This document shows, piece by piece, positions 34,224-43,614 of a stretch of 64,000 bases of DNA. The stretch covers positions 1,181,501 to 1,245,500 of the forward strand of contig NZ_OY764902.1 in the NCBI RefSeq assembly GCF_963668665.1, written 5' to 3'. Below the pieces are notes generated by a model. It made no database searches. It was not told the DNA's origin and saw nothing but the letters and a program-made list of their open reading frames with translations. Within the stretch, counting starts at the first letter, position 1. Each line of letters begins with the position of its first letter. The position numbers and the translations under genes are program-made. This stretch comes from an uncultured Anaeromusa sp. (GTDB taxonomy: Bacteria; Bacillota; Negativicutes; Anaeromusales; Anaeromusaceae).

Positions 34224-34991
34224 ATGAACATCAACCGCCGCAAAGAAATCCTCAACCTGCTTCTGCAACGCGGTTCGGTCAAGGTTTCCGTCCTGGCGGA
34301 GCGCTTTGCCGTTAATGACGTCACCATTCGCCGGGATCTTAAATACTTGGCGGAAAAGCACGGCGTCACCCTCACCTACGGAGGCGCTTTTATCGACACG
34401 CCCTCCAGCACCTACCCCATCGCCGAGCTGACCCTGGCGGCCAAGCGCCGCCAGCAATACGAAGAAAAACAAATCATCGCCCGCAAAGCGGCGGCGCTCA
34501 TCGAAAACGGCGATACCATCGCCCTCAACGCAGGCAGCACGGTGGAGTACGTCCTAGATTATCTGCCCGCTGCGGTGCAGCGCCTCAATGTACTGACCCT
34601 CTCTTTGGGCGTCGCCGTCAAGGCTAGCTCTTTGCCACAGGCCACGCTGTTTCTGCCTGGAGGCAAAGTTCGTCCTGAATCTACGGAGATGTGCGGCAGC
34701 GAAACCGAACGGTTTTTGCGCCAATTCAACGTGGACAAGGTGTTCTTCGGCGCGGCGGCGGTCCACCTCAAGCGTGGCGTCACTCATCCCGTGCCGGAAG
34801 AAGTGACAACGAACCGGCTGATTTTGGATATCGCCGCCAAGCGCTACTTGGTGTGCGATTCCAGCAAGTTTGACGGCGTCTCGCTGCAGCATATCTCGGA
34901 CTTGTCTTTTTTCGACGCCATCATCGCCGACGATAAGCTGCCCGAAAGCTACCGCACATATTGCCAGCTCAACGGCATCACGATTCTATAA
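34224..34991 (+). CDS. DeoR family transcriptional regulator
   Basis: A 255-residue repressor. The N-terminal HTH (INRRKEILNLLLQRGSVKVS; then VNDVTIRRDLKYLAEKHGV) is the DeoR signature. The C-terminal DeoRC sensor has the IENGDTIALNAGSTVEYVLD phosphate/sugar-binding pattern and DSSKFDG near the end. DeoR proteins usually sense phosphorylated sugars. It starts 3 bp after prfC, so it shares its transcript; no sugar operon lies nearby, so its target is elsewhere. A very long hairpin follows its stop directly. Confidence 0.9.
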   Translation: MNINRRKEILNLLLQRGSVKVSVLAERFAVNDVTIRRDLKYLAEKHGVTLTYGGAFIDTPSSTYPIAELTLAAKRRQQYEEKQIIARKAAALIENGDTIALNAGSTVEYVLDYLPAAVQRLNVLTLSLGVAVKASSLPQATLFLPGGKVRPESTEMCGSETERFLRQFNVDKVFFGAAAVHLKRGVTHPVPEEVTTNRLILDIAAKRYLVCDSSKFDGVSLQHISDLSFFDAIIADDKLPESYRTYCQLNGITIL

Positions 34992-35060
34992 GGCTGATGC
35001 AAAACTCCTCCTTGATCCGATCCCTAAGGGCGTGGATCAAGGAGGAGTTTTGCGTCAGCC
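34992..35060 (+). terminator. Very long perfect hairpin after the DeoR gene
   Basis: Arms of 27 bp (34992-35018 and 35034-35060) pair with one G-T wobble around a 15-base loop. The stem begins on the base after the stop codon. The right arm is followed by TTCTTGT rather than a clean T-tract. It should terminate prfC-deoR or protect the 3' end. Confidence 0.8.
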
Positions 35061-35495
35061 TTCTTGTCTAAATTTTGACGTTCTTTAAAATACTACAAAC
35101 GATTATTGGCCGACGGTCATTTCCCATGGTTATCCATTCGCCTCCACTTTGATTTTTGTATTTCTTAGCAAAACTACGTCTTCTTGTTTCGTACAAAAGG
35201 GATCTAGCTCTCTTACAAGAAGAACAATTTATGCATACAAAACACATCTAGCTCACGGCTTGACTTTCGGTATTTATTTTTATACCATATTTTTGGTTTA
35301 GTTCTTTTATTTCGAATTTAATAATATACTTATGTACGTAGAGCCAATGCAGACTCTGGTCATTGGCTTCTTATTTTTTTTGTTTGCATCTTGTTTGTTT
35401 TGTATATTAAATTCTTTTTACAAACACTGCATCGGCAAATTTTGTGCTACGATAATAGTATTCAATTGTAAGTTTCATACAAAGGAGGCTTTCAC
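35061..35495. other. AT-rich intergenic region upstream of the HD-GYP gene
   Basis: A 435-bp stretch with no credible gene and much lower GC than its neighbours. It has a small GGTAT/ATACC hairpin near 35270 and several TTGACT/TATAAT-like pieces but no clear pair. The AAAGGAGG just before 35496 belongs to the HD-GYP gene. The promoter for 35496 must lie here. Confidence 0.5.
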
Positions 35496-36449
35496 ATGCT
35501 CCCGCATCCTATATCCCATCAGATGCTGCCTGACAGCATCTTGGACGGTTTTCCCTGCCCCATCATTAAAATCGACCGTAATTTCCGTCTGCTCTATCAC
35601 AATCCTGCCGCTGGCCGCTTGCACGGTCCTGTACCGGAAATGAAGCTGGCGCCGCATTGTTATGAATGGCTAAAATTAAGCCAGCGCTGCCCCCAATGCC
35701 CTGTTGAGCAAGCGTTTCAAAATGGCCAGCCCGCCACGAATCAAAAGTGTTCTGTAACTTCCGACCACCGCTTGATTCGTGTTGAACAGACGGCCATTCC
35801 TATTTTCGATTCCCTAGGAGACATTGAATATGTTTTGGAAATTGACCTGGATACTACGCCGTTAATGACGCTCCAATGGGATTACGAAGTAGATTTCGTC
35901 CAAACGATGTTTGCCTTTGCCGAACTAATTGAAAAACGCGATATCTACACAGGACGCCATTCGGAAAACACCCGCGCCATAGCGCTAAAACTTGGGAGCG
36001 CTCTCGATCTGGATACGGCGCAATTGGATGATTTATCCACCCTCTCGCTGCTTCATGATATCGGCAAAGTCGGTATTCCTGAAACGATTCTGCTGAAAAA
36101 AGGACCCCTTACCTCCGAAGAGCGACAACAAATCGAAACGCACGCGCAACTAGGCCACGATGTGCTTTGCAAAATCAACCGCTTTCAACAAATTGCCAAT
36201 AGTATCCTCTGCCACCACGAATGGTTTAACGGACAAGGCTATCCTAATGGAATCCAAGGAGAAGCGATCCCCTGGTTAGCGCGTATTATCAGCGTCGCTG
36301 ACGTCTTTGAAGCCTTGACGGCAGAACGCGTTTACCGCTCGGCGCTTCCTCGCGCAAAAGCGCTGGATATCATCCGCGACGGCAGCGGCAGTCAATTCGA
36401 TCCGCAAGTGGTTGACGCTTTGCTGCAGCTTAACGAAGAAAGCGCTTAG
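35496..36449 (+). CDS. PAS-HD-GYP phosphodiesterase
   Basis: A 317-residue soluble protein. The first ~115 residues are a PAS domain (ILDGFPCPIIKIDRNFRLLY), with a Cys-rich piece CPQCP. From ~residue 140 it is an HD-GYP domain: RDIYTGRHSENT, LHDIGKVGIPETILLKKGPL (HD motif) and HHEWFNGQGYPNG (GYP motif), with ISVADVFEALTAERVY. HD-GYP enzymes hydrolyse c-di-GMP to pGpG and GMP; all the metal-binding residues I can check are present. ATG 35496 has AAAGGAGG upstream. It stands alone before element E and is not clearly in an operon. Confidence 0.9.
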   Translation: MLPHPISHQMLPDSILDGFPCPIIKIDRNFRLLYHNPAAGRLHGPVPEMKLAPHCYEWLKLSQRCPQCPVEQAFQNGQPATNQKCSVTSDHRLIRVEQTAIPIFDSLGDIEYVLEIDLDTTPLMTLQWDYEVDFVQTMFAFAELIEKRDIYTGRHSENTRAIALKLGSALDLDTAQLDDLSTLSLLHDIGKVGIPETILLKKGPLTSEERQQIETHAQLGHDVLCKINRFQQIANSILCHHEWFNGQGYPNGIQGEAIPWLARIISVADVFEALTAERVYRSALPRAKALDIIRDGSGSQFDPQVVDALLQLNEESA

Positions 36450-36502
36450 AATCAATGTTCATCGTTCCTCGGAAAACCGCACTTCTGGTTTGGAACTATA
36501 CA

Positions 36503-36663
36503 GGAGCCTCTAATTTGATGAACGCTTCAAAATAAAGAGAGAAATTTTTTCGTCAAACAAGAAAGAAACCGCAGGCATAGTGGGACTATGCCGAGAATTT
36601 CTGACGATGTTTGCCGAAAAAAGAGCCTCTTTAGTCGAAGCAGTGAATAAATTAGCGGCGACC
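36503..36663 (+). repeat. ~160-bp palindromic element, copy E
   Basis: The outer arms (CTCTAATTTGATGAACGCTTC) pair with GAAGCAGTGAATAAATTAG, and TAAAGAG pairs with CTCTTTA. The core GAAAGAAACCGCAGGCATAG / GACTATGCCGAGAATTTCTG holds the same inner hairpin. The arm sequence differs from copies A-D. It precedes the AAAGGAGG site of the MCP gene. Confidence 0.85.
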
Positions 36664-36683
36664 AAAAAAGGAGGCACTACATA

Positions 36684-38375
36684 ATGAATCGTTTTCCTCT
36701 CGTAGCGCAAATTGTCGGCATCATTGTTTTGATTGTGGCTTTGATGACCGGTGTTGTGAGCTACACTTACTATCATCTCCGTTCCGTAGGCGCAGAGGCG
36801 CAGCAGGTCATTGAAGCCGACGCGATGGATATGGTGTCCGCCAAAGACGCCCATACCCAATTTACCCGGGCGCTTTTAGACATGCGCGGCTTTTTGACGT
36901 ATGTAGACGGCATGGACACCTATGAAAAAGGGTATCGCGCCAACATCCAGGCAAGCTACCAAATCATGACCGACTACACCGCGAAGGTGCAAAATCCGGC
37001 TTTGCAAAGCAAAGGCTCCGACGTGCAAAAGTTGATTGGCGATTATCTCAAGCTGGGCGACCGCGTTATCGCCGCCAAGCGCAGCAACGATCCCAATCTG
37101 ACCCAGCTGACAACGCAAGGACGAAATCTGGTAGCCGCCATCGACAAAGGCTTTGTAGATTTGTCGGAGGTCCAAAAGAAAGAGCTTCTAACCCAGACCG
37201 CCGCCATGAAGAGCGACGTCCAAGCCCGCTCCAATAACGCCCTTTTAGTCACCGTTGTCATTCTTTTATTTTCTTTGGCTCTCGGCGTTTGGTACAGCCG
37301 TCAGCTAGCCGCGCCCGTCAAAGAACTGCAACACTTGATGGCGGAAGCCAGCAAAGGCAATCTGACCATCCGCTCTTCCAACCAGGCGGCTGATGAAATC
37401 GGCCAGCTTAGCCAATCCTTCAACACCATGATCGAAGGTCAGCTGCGTATCGTTAAAGGCGTGTCCGCCAGCTCCGTCGAACTTTCCGCCGCCTCTGAAG
37501 AGCTGGCGGCTTCGTCAGAGCAGGTTTCCGGCGCCGCTAATAGCATCGCCAACGACATCCAGCGCGTAGCCTCCTCGATGAGCGACGCTGCCAAAACCAG
37601 CACAGAAACGTCCCAAGTACTTGTAGAATTGTCCTCGCTGATTCAAATTGCCAAAGATAAAGCGCATTCGGCCAGCGGCAAATCGGAAGTCACCATGTCC
37701 ACCGCTAAAGACGGCAAAGATACCATCCATAATGCCATGCAGAGTATGAATACCATTCACGCCAAAACCATCGAAGCCGAGCGGGTCATTACGCTGCTCA
37801 ATGATTATTCCCAACAGATCGGCAGCATCAACGAAACCATCACCGGCATTGCCAAGCAGACCAATCTGTTGGCTCTTAACGCCGCTATCGAAGCGGCCCG
37901 GGCCGGCGAATCCGGCCGCGGTTTTGCCGTTGTCGCGGAAGAAGTACGCAAGCTGGCGGAACAATCCAACACGGAAGCGGACAATATTTCCCACCTCATT
38001 GCCAAAATCACAGACAATACGCAAAACGCCGTTTTCGCCATGAAGGAAAGTTTGCAGGAAGTGGAATCCGGTGTTACCGCCGTAACGGCGGCGGAACGTT
38101 CTCTAGAACATATTATGACTGCGGTAACCGAAACCGTCGAAGACGTAGACGGCATTGCCAAAATCACCAATGCGGAAATTGCTTCGTCCGATAAAATCAT
38201 TCAGCTCATTGAAACCGTCGCCAATGATATCGAAAGCACCGAACGCGAAACGCAGTCTGTGGCCGCCGCCATCCAGGAAGTTACGGCTACTGTCGAAACC
38301 ATTGCCGCCACTTCCGAGGAAACCAGCGCCATGGCCCAAAGCTTACAAAACAACATTGTCGTTTTCCAGATTTAA
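36684..38375 (+). CDS. Methyl-accepting chemotaxis protein
   Basis: A 563-residue transducer. TM1 at ~8-28 and TM2 at ~190-212 enclose a ~160-residue four-helix-bundle sensor. A HAMP domain (~212-265) is followed by the signalling domain, whose hairpin tip is [20 protein letters not shown] then [20 protein letters not shown]. Gln/Glu-rich methylation-type helices flank it. It should pass a periplasmic signal to a CheA/CheW array; no che genes are in the window. It leads a cluster with a STAS antagonist and a PP2C/anti-sigma fusion (27 and 49 bp gaps), so this receptor may instead control a partner-switching module. Confidence 0.92.
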   Translation: MNRFPLVAQIVGIIVLIVALMTGVVSYTYYHLRSVGAEAQQVIEADAMDMVSAKDAHTQFTRALLDMRGFLTYVDGMDTYEKGYRANIQASYQIMTDYTAKVQNPALQSKGSDVQKLIGDYLKLGDRVIAAKRSNDPNLTQLTTQGRNLVAAIDKGFVDLSEVQKKELLTQTAAMKSDVQARSNNALLVTVVILLFSLALGVWYSRQLAAPVKELQHLMAEASKGNLTIRSSNQAADEIGQLSQSFNTMIEGQLRIVKGVSASSVELSAASEELAASSEQVSGAANSIANDIQRVASSMSDAAKTSTETSQVLVELSSLIQIAKDKAHSASGKSEVTMSTAKDGKDTIHNAMQSMNTIHAKTIEAERVITLLNDYSQQIGSINETITGIAKQTNLLALNAAIEAARAGESGRGFAVVAEEVRKLAEQSNTEADNISHLIAKITDNTQNAVFAMKESLQEVESGVTAVTAAERSLEHIMTAVTETVEDVDGIAKITNAEIASSDKIIQLIETVANDIESTERETQSVAAAIQEVTATVETIAATSEETSAMAQSLQNNIVVFQI

Positions 38376-38402
38376 TTTGAAAGTGAAAGGAAGATTTCCG
38401 CT

Positions 38403-38708
38403 ATGGAACACACCTTAACAACCAACGGCAATCAAGCCATTCTAACGTTAACCGGCAAGCTATACGTACATGACGCCGGCATTATCCGCGACGAAATGAT
38501 CGAAAAGATCGAAACCGGCCACCATCACCTCACACTGAACCTAGCCGGCGTAACCTATATCGACAGCTCCGGGCTGGGCGTGCTGGTAACGCTGCACAAG
38601 ATGACTCAGGAAAAAAATGGCTCCCTTACCCTAATAGGCGTGCAAGGCATGGTCAAAGAACTGCTGCAGCGCACCCGCCTGGATAAGGTGCTGCATCTGG
38701 AAGGCTAA
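38403..38708 (+). CDS. STAS domain anti-anti-sigma factor
   Basis: A 101-residue STAS protein (SpoIIAA/RsbV-like). The phosphorylatable Ser is in YIDSSGLGVLVTLHKM near residue 58. In partner-switching, this Ser is phosphorylated by a kinase/anti-sigma and dephosphorylated by a PP2C phosphatase; a PP2C and an HATPase domain are fused in the next gene. ATG 38403 has GAAAGGAAG upstream. It sits between the MCP and the PP2C gene and is the natural substrate of the latter. Confidence 0.92.
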   Translation: MEHTLTTNGNQAILTLTGKLYVHDAGIIRDEMIEKIETGHHHLTLNLAGVTYIDSSGLGVLVTLHKMTQEKNGSLTLIGVQGMVKELLQRTRLDKVLHLEG

Positions 38709-38757
38709 CTAATCCTTTCTTGCTTCGCACTTTCTTACACAAAAGGAGTCCTTGTTC

Positions 38758-40698
38758 ATGAACCACGGAGAGCTCAGCCCGTTGCAAGTCATCTTTCAGC
38801 ACATGCCTACTTTAGCTTGGATGAAAGATCGCGAGGGTCGTTTTTTAGAGATTAGCACCTCCTTTACCCGCTTCTGTCACAAAAGTCCGGCAGAAATTCT
38901 CGGTAAAACCGTCCGCGAAATCATGCCCGCCTTTTTAACTACCGTCTATGAAGAACTGGATGCGGCGGTCCTACAATCGCGCATGCCCCAAAGCCGCGAT
39001 CATGTGTACCGGGAAAACCGCGCCGGCAGCAATTGGTTTGACACCCAAATCATACCTATTTTCCATCGAAATGGCAGCCTGTCCGGCACCATCGGTTTTT
39101 CTCGTAAAATCTCCCGCCGCAAGCAATTGGAGCTAAAGCTGGAAAATCAGCAGCAATTTCTACGGACCATGATGGACAGCATCCCGGACATGCTTGTTTT
39201 CAAGGATCTGCAGTGCCAAGTTCTGGGGTGCAATAAATCCTGCCGCGAACTGCTTTACGGCGTTGAACAGGAGCGCGATGTCATCGGCAAAACCACCTGG
39301 GACATCTTGAAAGATACCCAGTTGGCGGAAAACTGCCTTAAGAAAGACTATGAGGCGCTGCTGCTGAATCAGCCGGTTAAAGTGGAGGAACAATATACCT
39401 TAGTCAACGGCAGCGTCATTGACGTAGAAACCGTCAAAACGCCCTACCATGACAAAGAAGGCTATGTCACCGGCCTAATCGCCATCTCCCGGGACATTAC
39501 CGAACGCAAACGGTACGAGGAAGAGCTGCGCTGCCGCGAGCAGCAAACCCTGCGAGAGCTGCACCTGGCCGCCCAAGTGCAGCAGGACACGCTGCCGGAC
39601 GCCTTAACCTTGCCGGAACTGCGTGTGGACACGCTCTTTCTGCCCTATCATACGGTAAGCGGCGATCTTTTCAACTACAAATGGTTCGCTCCTGAAAAAA
39701 CACTGCGCGGCTACATGGTCGATGTCAGCGGCCATGGCGTAGCTACGGCTCTGCAAACAGCCTCCTTAAAAATGCTGCTGGACACTCGTCTTCTTAATGG
39801 CGAAACCATTACGGAAGATCATTTTCAGCTTATCAACCAACGTATCCAGCAATATCTCCACGAAGACGCCTTCGCCGGCATCGCCTATTTCGAGTTCGAT
39901 CTGCAAAAATCGCTGCTTACCTTTATTTCCGGCGGCATTAATTTCTATCTTACAGCCAATGAAAACCGCTGCTCCTTAATTCCGGTCAGCAGCCGCTTTT
40001 TGGGTATTTTTGACGACATTGACATGCAGACCGTCACTCGCCCATTAAAAGCAGGCGAAGTCTACTGCATCATGAGCGACGGCGTCTCCGATTTGATGGA
40101 GCTTCACGGCTTACAGGCGCAAACCGGTTTGGCCGGCTATACGCGGTGGCTGGAAACACTATCTCAAAAACCGGAACGCAGCGACGATTTCTCCGCGGTA
40201 GTTCTGGAAATTAATCAATTACCCCGCCAACTGCGCCTGCCCTGCATCCAGACGCAACAGGATCTGGCCCAGGCGCAAACAGCGATTCATGAGTTCTTAA
40301 GAAGCTACGCTCCAGCAGGAGAAGGAGCGATCCTTGAAGTAGCCGCCAACGAAGCCTTGAACAACGGTTTTTTTGCGGGCCAACGAGTTTCTTTGCGCAT
40401 GCGTCGTTGCGGCAATCGCTTGAGCATTCGCGTCAAAGACGACGGGCCTGGTTTTGACGCTCGCAGCCTCCTAAACAAGCTGCAGACCATCAGCCCGGAA
40501 GCCTGGTATGATGAACTGGGTCTTCACGACCATGGCCGCGGTATTTTGTTGATGCACTCGGCCTGCAACCGCTTGGCTTACAATTCTCTAGGAAACGAAG
40601 TGCTGCTTTTACGCAGATTCCCGACGCCAGCACTTGAAACTAGGGATCCCGAGGCACAAAGCAATATGGCCATAGAAAGTACCAAGGTATTTCTTTAA
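38758..40698 (+). CDS. PAS-PAS-PP2C-HATPase fusion (RsbU/RsbW-like)
   Basis: A 646-residue soluble protein. Two PAS domains lie at ~10-125 and ~130-250 (DITERKRYEEEL at the junction). A PP2C/SpoIIE phosphatase follows (~270-490; VQQDTLPDALTLPELRVD, SGDLF, MVDVSGHGVA, MSDGVSDLM). The last ~130 residues are an anti-sigma-type HATPase (LEVAANEALNNGFFAG; VKDDGPGFDARSL). Phosphatase and kinase are thus fused in one chain, both acting on a STAS partner such as the product of 38403. Start ATG 38758 has AAAGGAG nine bases upstream; a TTG two codons earlier is less likely. Confidence 0.9.
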   Translation: MNHGELSPLQVIFQHMPTLAWMKDREGRFLEISTSFTRFCHKSPAEILGKTVREIMPAFLTTVYEELDAAVLQSRMPQSRDHVYRENRAGSNWFDTQIIPIFHRNGSLSGTIGFSRKISRRKQLELKLENQQQFLRTMMDSIPDMLVFKDLQCQVLGCNKSCRELLYGVEQERDVIGKTTWDILKDTQLAENCLKKDYEALLLNQPVKVEEQYTLVNGSVIDVETVKTPYHDKEGYVTGLIAISRDITERKRYEEELRCREQQTLRELHLAAQVQQDTLPDALTLPELRVDTLFLPYHTVSGDLFNYKWFAPEKTLRGYMVDVSGHGVATALQTASLKMLLDTRLLNGETITEDHFQLINQRIQQYLHEDAFAGIAYFEFDLQKSLLTFISGGINFYLTANENRCSLIPVSSRFLGIFDDIDMQTVTRPLKAGEVYCIMSDGVSDLMELHGLQAQTGLAGYTRWLETLSQKPERSDDFSAVVLEINQLPRQLRLPCIQTQQDLAQAQTAIHEFLRSYAPAGEGAILEVAANEALNNGFFAGQRVSLRMRRCGNRLSIRVKDDGPGFDARSLLNKLQTISPEAWYDELGLHDHGRGILLMHSACNRLAYNSLGNEVLLLRRFPTPALETRDPEAQSNMAIESTKVFL

Positions 40699-40724
40699 GG
40701 TTACTATTTTTTCTGGATCTTGCG

Positions 40725-40751
40725 GCCCGCCTATGCGGGCTTTTATTTTTT
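40725..40751 (+). terminator. Intrinsic terminator of the MCP-STAS-PP2C cluster
   Basis: GCCCGC-CTAT-GCGGGC followed by TTTTATTTTTT, 26 bp past the PP2C stop. Confidence 0.9.
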
Positions 40752-40806
40752 GCCTACTTTTATGTCGGTTTATTTCTGATTTTTGTCGTTTTGTAGTATG
40801 TTCGTG

Positions 40807-40834
40807 TTGACTTCAGAAAGTTCTGTCGTAAAAT
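40807..40834 (+). promoter_or_regulatory. Probable promoter of the HAD gene
   Basis: TTGACT (40807-40812), a 16-bp spacer and TAAAAT (40829-40834), about 100 bp before the start codon. Confidence 0.5.
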
Positions 40835-40937
40835 AAAATAAAGAGCTTCTTGAAGTTGTTTATTTTTACCTATTTGTCGAAAAGCGGAACGCGCGCCGCT
40901 TTTCCTAGGAAACCACAGAGAATGGAGATATGTGGCT

Positions 40938-41777
40938 ATGATGAACGACATGGAACGCTTGCACAATCTGAAGTACTTTGCCTTAGATATGGACGGTACT
41001 ATTTACTTAGGGCAAAAGCTGCTGCCAGGAGCCTTGGACTTTTTGCAGTACCTCAAGGACAGCGGACGCAAGCATTTATTTTTGACCAATAATTCTTCCA
41101 AACACAAGCACAGCTATGTAGAAAAGCTGCAAAAGCTGGGCATTAACGCAACCGACAAAGAAGTCATGACCTCCGGCGAGGCGACCGCGCTCTACTTGCA
41201 GGCTCACAACATGAAACAAGTCTATCTTTTGGGAACGCCCGACTTGGAGGATGAGTTTCGGCAGCATGGTTTGACGCTGACTTGCGACAAGCCGGCCTGC
41301 GTCGTCCTCGGTTTTGACCAGACCCTAACCTATGCCAAGCTTACTGAAGCCTGCCATTTGCTGCGGGAAGGCGTCCCTTTTATCGCCACTCATCCGGACA
41401 TCAACTGTCCTACCAATGAACGTTCCGGCTATCTGCCTGACACAGGCGCTATGCTCAAGCTCATTGAAGCGTCTACCGGCGTAACGCCGCAGTTGATTAT
41501 TGGCAAGCCTCATCAGGAAATCATTAATGTCCTCATGTCTACACTGCATTGCACTAAAGAGGAAACCGCCATGGTTGGCGACCGTCTTTATACAGATATT
41601 CAGCTGGCTGCCAACAGCGGCGTCTGCGGCGTCTTAGTCCTCAGCGGAGAATCCACCCGCAGCGATGTGGCTACAAGCAGCGCCAAACCGACCTTTATCT
41701 TTGAAAACGTCGGCGAACTGGCCAACGCCTTGCGTACGGCCGACGCCGCTCTAGGTAGAACACCCGTGCTAGCTTAA
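40938..41777 (+). CDS. HAD-IIA family sugar phosphatase (NagD-like)
   Basis: A 279-residue phosphatase. Motif I is LDMDGTIYLGQKLLPGA with the Asp nucleophile and the IIA-type G following. LTNNSSK is motif II, and KPHQEIIN and VGDRLYTDIQLAANSG are motifs III and IV, with the capping domain between. Substrates in this family are nucleotide or sugar phosphates (p-nitrophenyl phosphatase/NagD). ATG 40938 is preferred, with GGAGA nine bases upstream; a GTG two codons earlier is too near. It stands alone, followed by the IS-interrupted repeat. Confidence 0.88.
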   Translation: MMNDMERLHNLKYFALDMDGTIYLGQKLLPGALDFLQYLKDSGRKHLFLTNNSSKHKHSYVEKLQKLGINATDKEVMTSGEATALYLQAHNMKQVYLLGTPDLEDEFRQHGLTLTCDKPACVVLGFDQTLTYAKLTEACHLLREGVPFIATHPDINCPTNERSGYLPDTGAMLKLIEASTGVTPQLIIGKPHQEIINVLMSTLHCTKEETAMVGDRLYTDIQLAANSGVCGVLVLSGESTRSDVATSSAKPTFIFENVGELANALRTADAALGRTPVLA

Positions 41778-41807
41778 GGAAAAGCCGAGATAGGCACGAA
41801 ACACAGT

Positions 41808-41865
41808 CCTATTCAATCATTCTCTCTGTTCCCTCTGGCTTTTCCTCTGTTCCTCTGCGTAAACG
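41808..41865 (-). repeat. CTCTGTTCCCTCTGGC repeat
   Basis: TTCTCTCTGTTCCCTCTGGC then TTTTCCTCTGTTCCTCTGCG, 30 bp past the HAD gene. Same family as 24177 and 29838. Confidence 0.6.
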
Positions 41866-41975
41866 ACTCTTCCCACGTACAAACAGACGCCGCTGTGGTG
41901 TGCTCCCCGTCAATAGGACAATTAAAAACATAAAGATTTTCTTTACAGCTCATCCAGTTGGATGGGCTGTTTTCC

Positions 41976-42797
41976 CTATGCAGCCTTGTAATGTTCGTGG
42001 TATTCACAAGGTGTCATAACACCCAGTTTTCGTTGTAACCGGTCAAAGTTGTAGTAGTGAATATAGCTACGGATTGCATGTATCAATTCGGTTCTGCTGG
42101 TGAATTTCCGGCCATAGTACATCTCGCGCTTTAGTATTCCCCAGAAGCCCTCCATGGGCCCATTGTCAATGCAGTGGGCTACGCGAGACATGCTTTGAGT
42201 CATTTCTTGTTTGACGAGTCTATTGCGAAAGCCGAGGCTCGTATACTGAAATCCGCGATCGCTGTGAAACAGTGGATGTGCGGTTGGTTCTGCTTTTATT
42301 GCTGTATCGAACGTATCAAACGCCAGCCGGTTATCATTATGGTCGCGCACTACAAACGACACAATTCTGCGATCATAGAGATCCAATATGGCACTCAGAT
42401 AAAGCTTGCGCATGACTGGACCTTCAAAATATTTAAACTCACTTACATCAGTCAACCATTTTTCATTAGGACAATCTGCATGGAACTTGCGGTTCAGAAT
42501 ATTGTCTGCTATATAAGCCGGATTCGATGCACGACGAGTGCAACAGTTATGCGGGTTCTTTATTGTAGACTGGATATGGAGTTTCCGAGTAATCCGCAGG
42601 ATGCGTTTGTCGTTTACTTGTTCCTTGTATTTGCGACTTAGATCGTCTCGAATCCGGCGGTACCCTTTATCCGGATGCTGCGCATGGATTTCTATCACTT
42701 CTTTGGCTAGCCGTTCGTTTTCTTGTTCACGCAAGCTTTTACCATCATTGCGCCAATGGTAGTAGGCCGACCGGCTGACATGCAGGATTTTACACAA
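41976..42797 (-). CDS. IS3-family transposase OrfB (DDE integrase domain)
   Basis: A 273-residue product when translated alone, but normally made as the C-terminal part of an OrfAB fusion. It has the HTH_21-like start (VSRSAYYHWRNDG) and an rve integrase core: NEKWLTDVSEFKY (first D), HSDRGFQYTSLGFRNRL (second D) and MEGFWGILKREMYYGRKF (catalytic E). The open frame continues upstream of ATG 42797 to the A7 tract at 42908-42914, which fits fusion by frameshift. Confidence 0.92.
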   Translation of the reverse strand: MCKILHVSRSAYYHWRNDGKSLREQENERLAKEVIEIHAQHPDKGYRRIRDDLSRKYKEQVNDKRILRITRKLHIQSTIKNPHNCCTRRASNPAYIADNILNRKFHADCPNEKWLTDVSEFKYFEGPVMRKLYLSAILDLYDRRIVSFVVRDHNDNRLAFDTFDTAIKAEPTAHPLFHSDRGFQYTSLGFRNRLVKQEMTQSMSRVAHCIDNGPMEGFWGILKREMYYGRKFTSRTELIHAIRSYIHYYNFDRLQRKLGVMTPCEYHEHYKAA

Positions 42798-42841
42798 TAT
42801 CTCAACTGGGTAATGCTTTTGATTATCTTCAGCTAAAGCTT

Positions 42842-43561
42842 TTACCGCTTCGTATTCTCGTTCTTGCCGCGTAAAGCCAAGACATCCCTTCTTTCCAGTT
42901 CCTGCAGTTTTTTTAGCACATCAACCTCCATCTGCAGCCTCCAGTTCTTGTGTTTCAACTGGGCAACTTCAGCCTCTAGTTCTTCTTGCGGGGTACGGCC
43001 AGGCAAGGTTCCAACCCGATGCCCACGCCGATCTTCCAGACCCATTTTTCCCATTTCTAGATATTTTTTTGTCCATTGGTATACCTGTTGGTATGATACC
43101 TGGTATTTTAGGGCTGTTTCGCCATAATTCATATCATGAGCAAGACAGTATTCAACGATTTCTACACGATTAGTCTGCGTCGTTTTTCTAGCTTTCGACA
43201 TGATTCGACTTCCTCCTGACCGGAGCTTGAACTCCTCATGTCCATTATACTGCTTTAGCCAGCGACTCAATTGGCAATCTGAGTGAATCTGATATTTCTT
43301 GCAAATATCTAATAGAGAATCGTTGCCTTGCAGATAATCAGTCACAGCTGCCAGTTTCAGTTTAGGCGGATATACTCGATTGTGTTTCTGTGGTTCTAAG
43401 CCGGATTTACCTTCTGACTGGTACTGAAAAATCCATCTTCTTACTATTTTCCCGTCAACTTCTAGGGCTTTTGCTATGTCAGCTATGCTTATGCTTTCTG
43501 CCAAATACTTCTTGCAAGCCTCTACCTTCAAAGTGGTCGATACCTTTTCTTTTTGTGGCAT
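42842..43561 (-). CDS. IS3-family transposase OrfA
   Basis: A 239-residue DNA-binding protein with two successive HTH domains (~10-60 CKKYLAESISIADIAKALEV and ~115-170 YGETALKYQVSYQQVYQW) and a C-terminal leucine-zipper-like coiled coil (ELEAEVAQLKHKNWRLQMEV). ATG 43561 has AGGGGG upstream; a TTG eight codons earlier lies inside the terminal hairpin. A run of seven As at 42914-42908 (codons ..A AAA AAA) lets ribosomes slip into -1 to make OrfAB. Confidence 0.9.
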   Translation of the reverse strand: MPQKEKVSTTLKVEACKKYLAESISIADIAKALEVDGKIVRRWIFQYQSEGKSGLEPQKHNRVYPPKLKLAAVTDYLQGNDSLLDICKKYQIHSDCQLSRWLKQYNGHEEFKLRSGGSRIMSKARKTTQTNRVEIVEYCLAHDMNYGETALKYQVSYQQVYQWTKKYLEMGKMGLEDRRGHRVGTLPGRTPQEELEAEVAQLKHKNWRLQMEVDVLKKLQELERRDVLALRGKNENTKR

Positions 43562-43568
43562 AAAATTA

Positions 43569-43614
43569 CCCCCTAGATAGGACAATGTATTTTTTCATTG
43601 TCCTATCTAGGGGG
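43569..43614. other. Perfect 19-bp inverted repeat at the IS right end
   Basis: CCCCCTAGATAGGACAATG (43569-43587) pairs exactly with its complement at 43596-43614 around an 8-base loop. It covers the IS right end and part of the OrfA leader. In IS elements such hairpins block translation of read-through transcripts by hiding the OrfA ribosome binding site; here the AGGGGG site lies in the stem. Confidence 0.85.
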
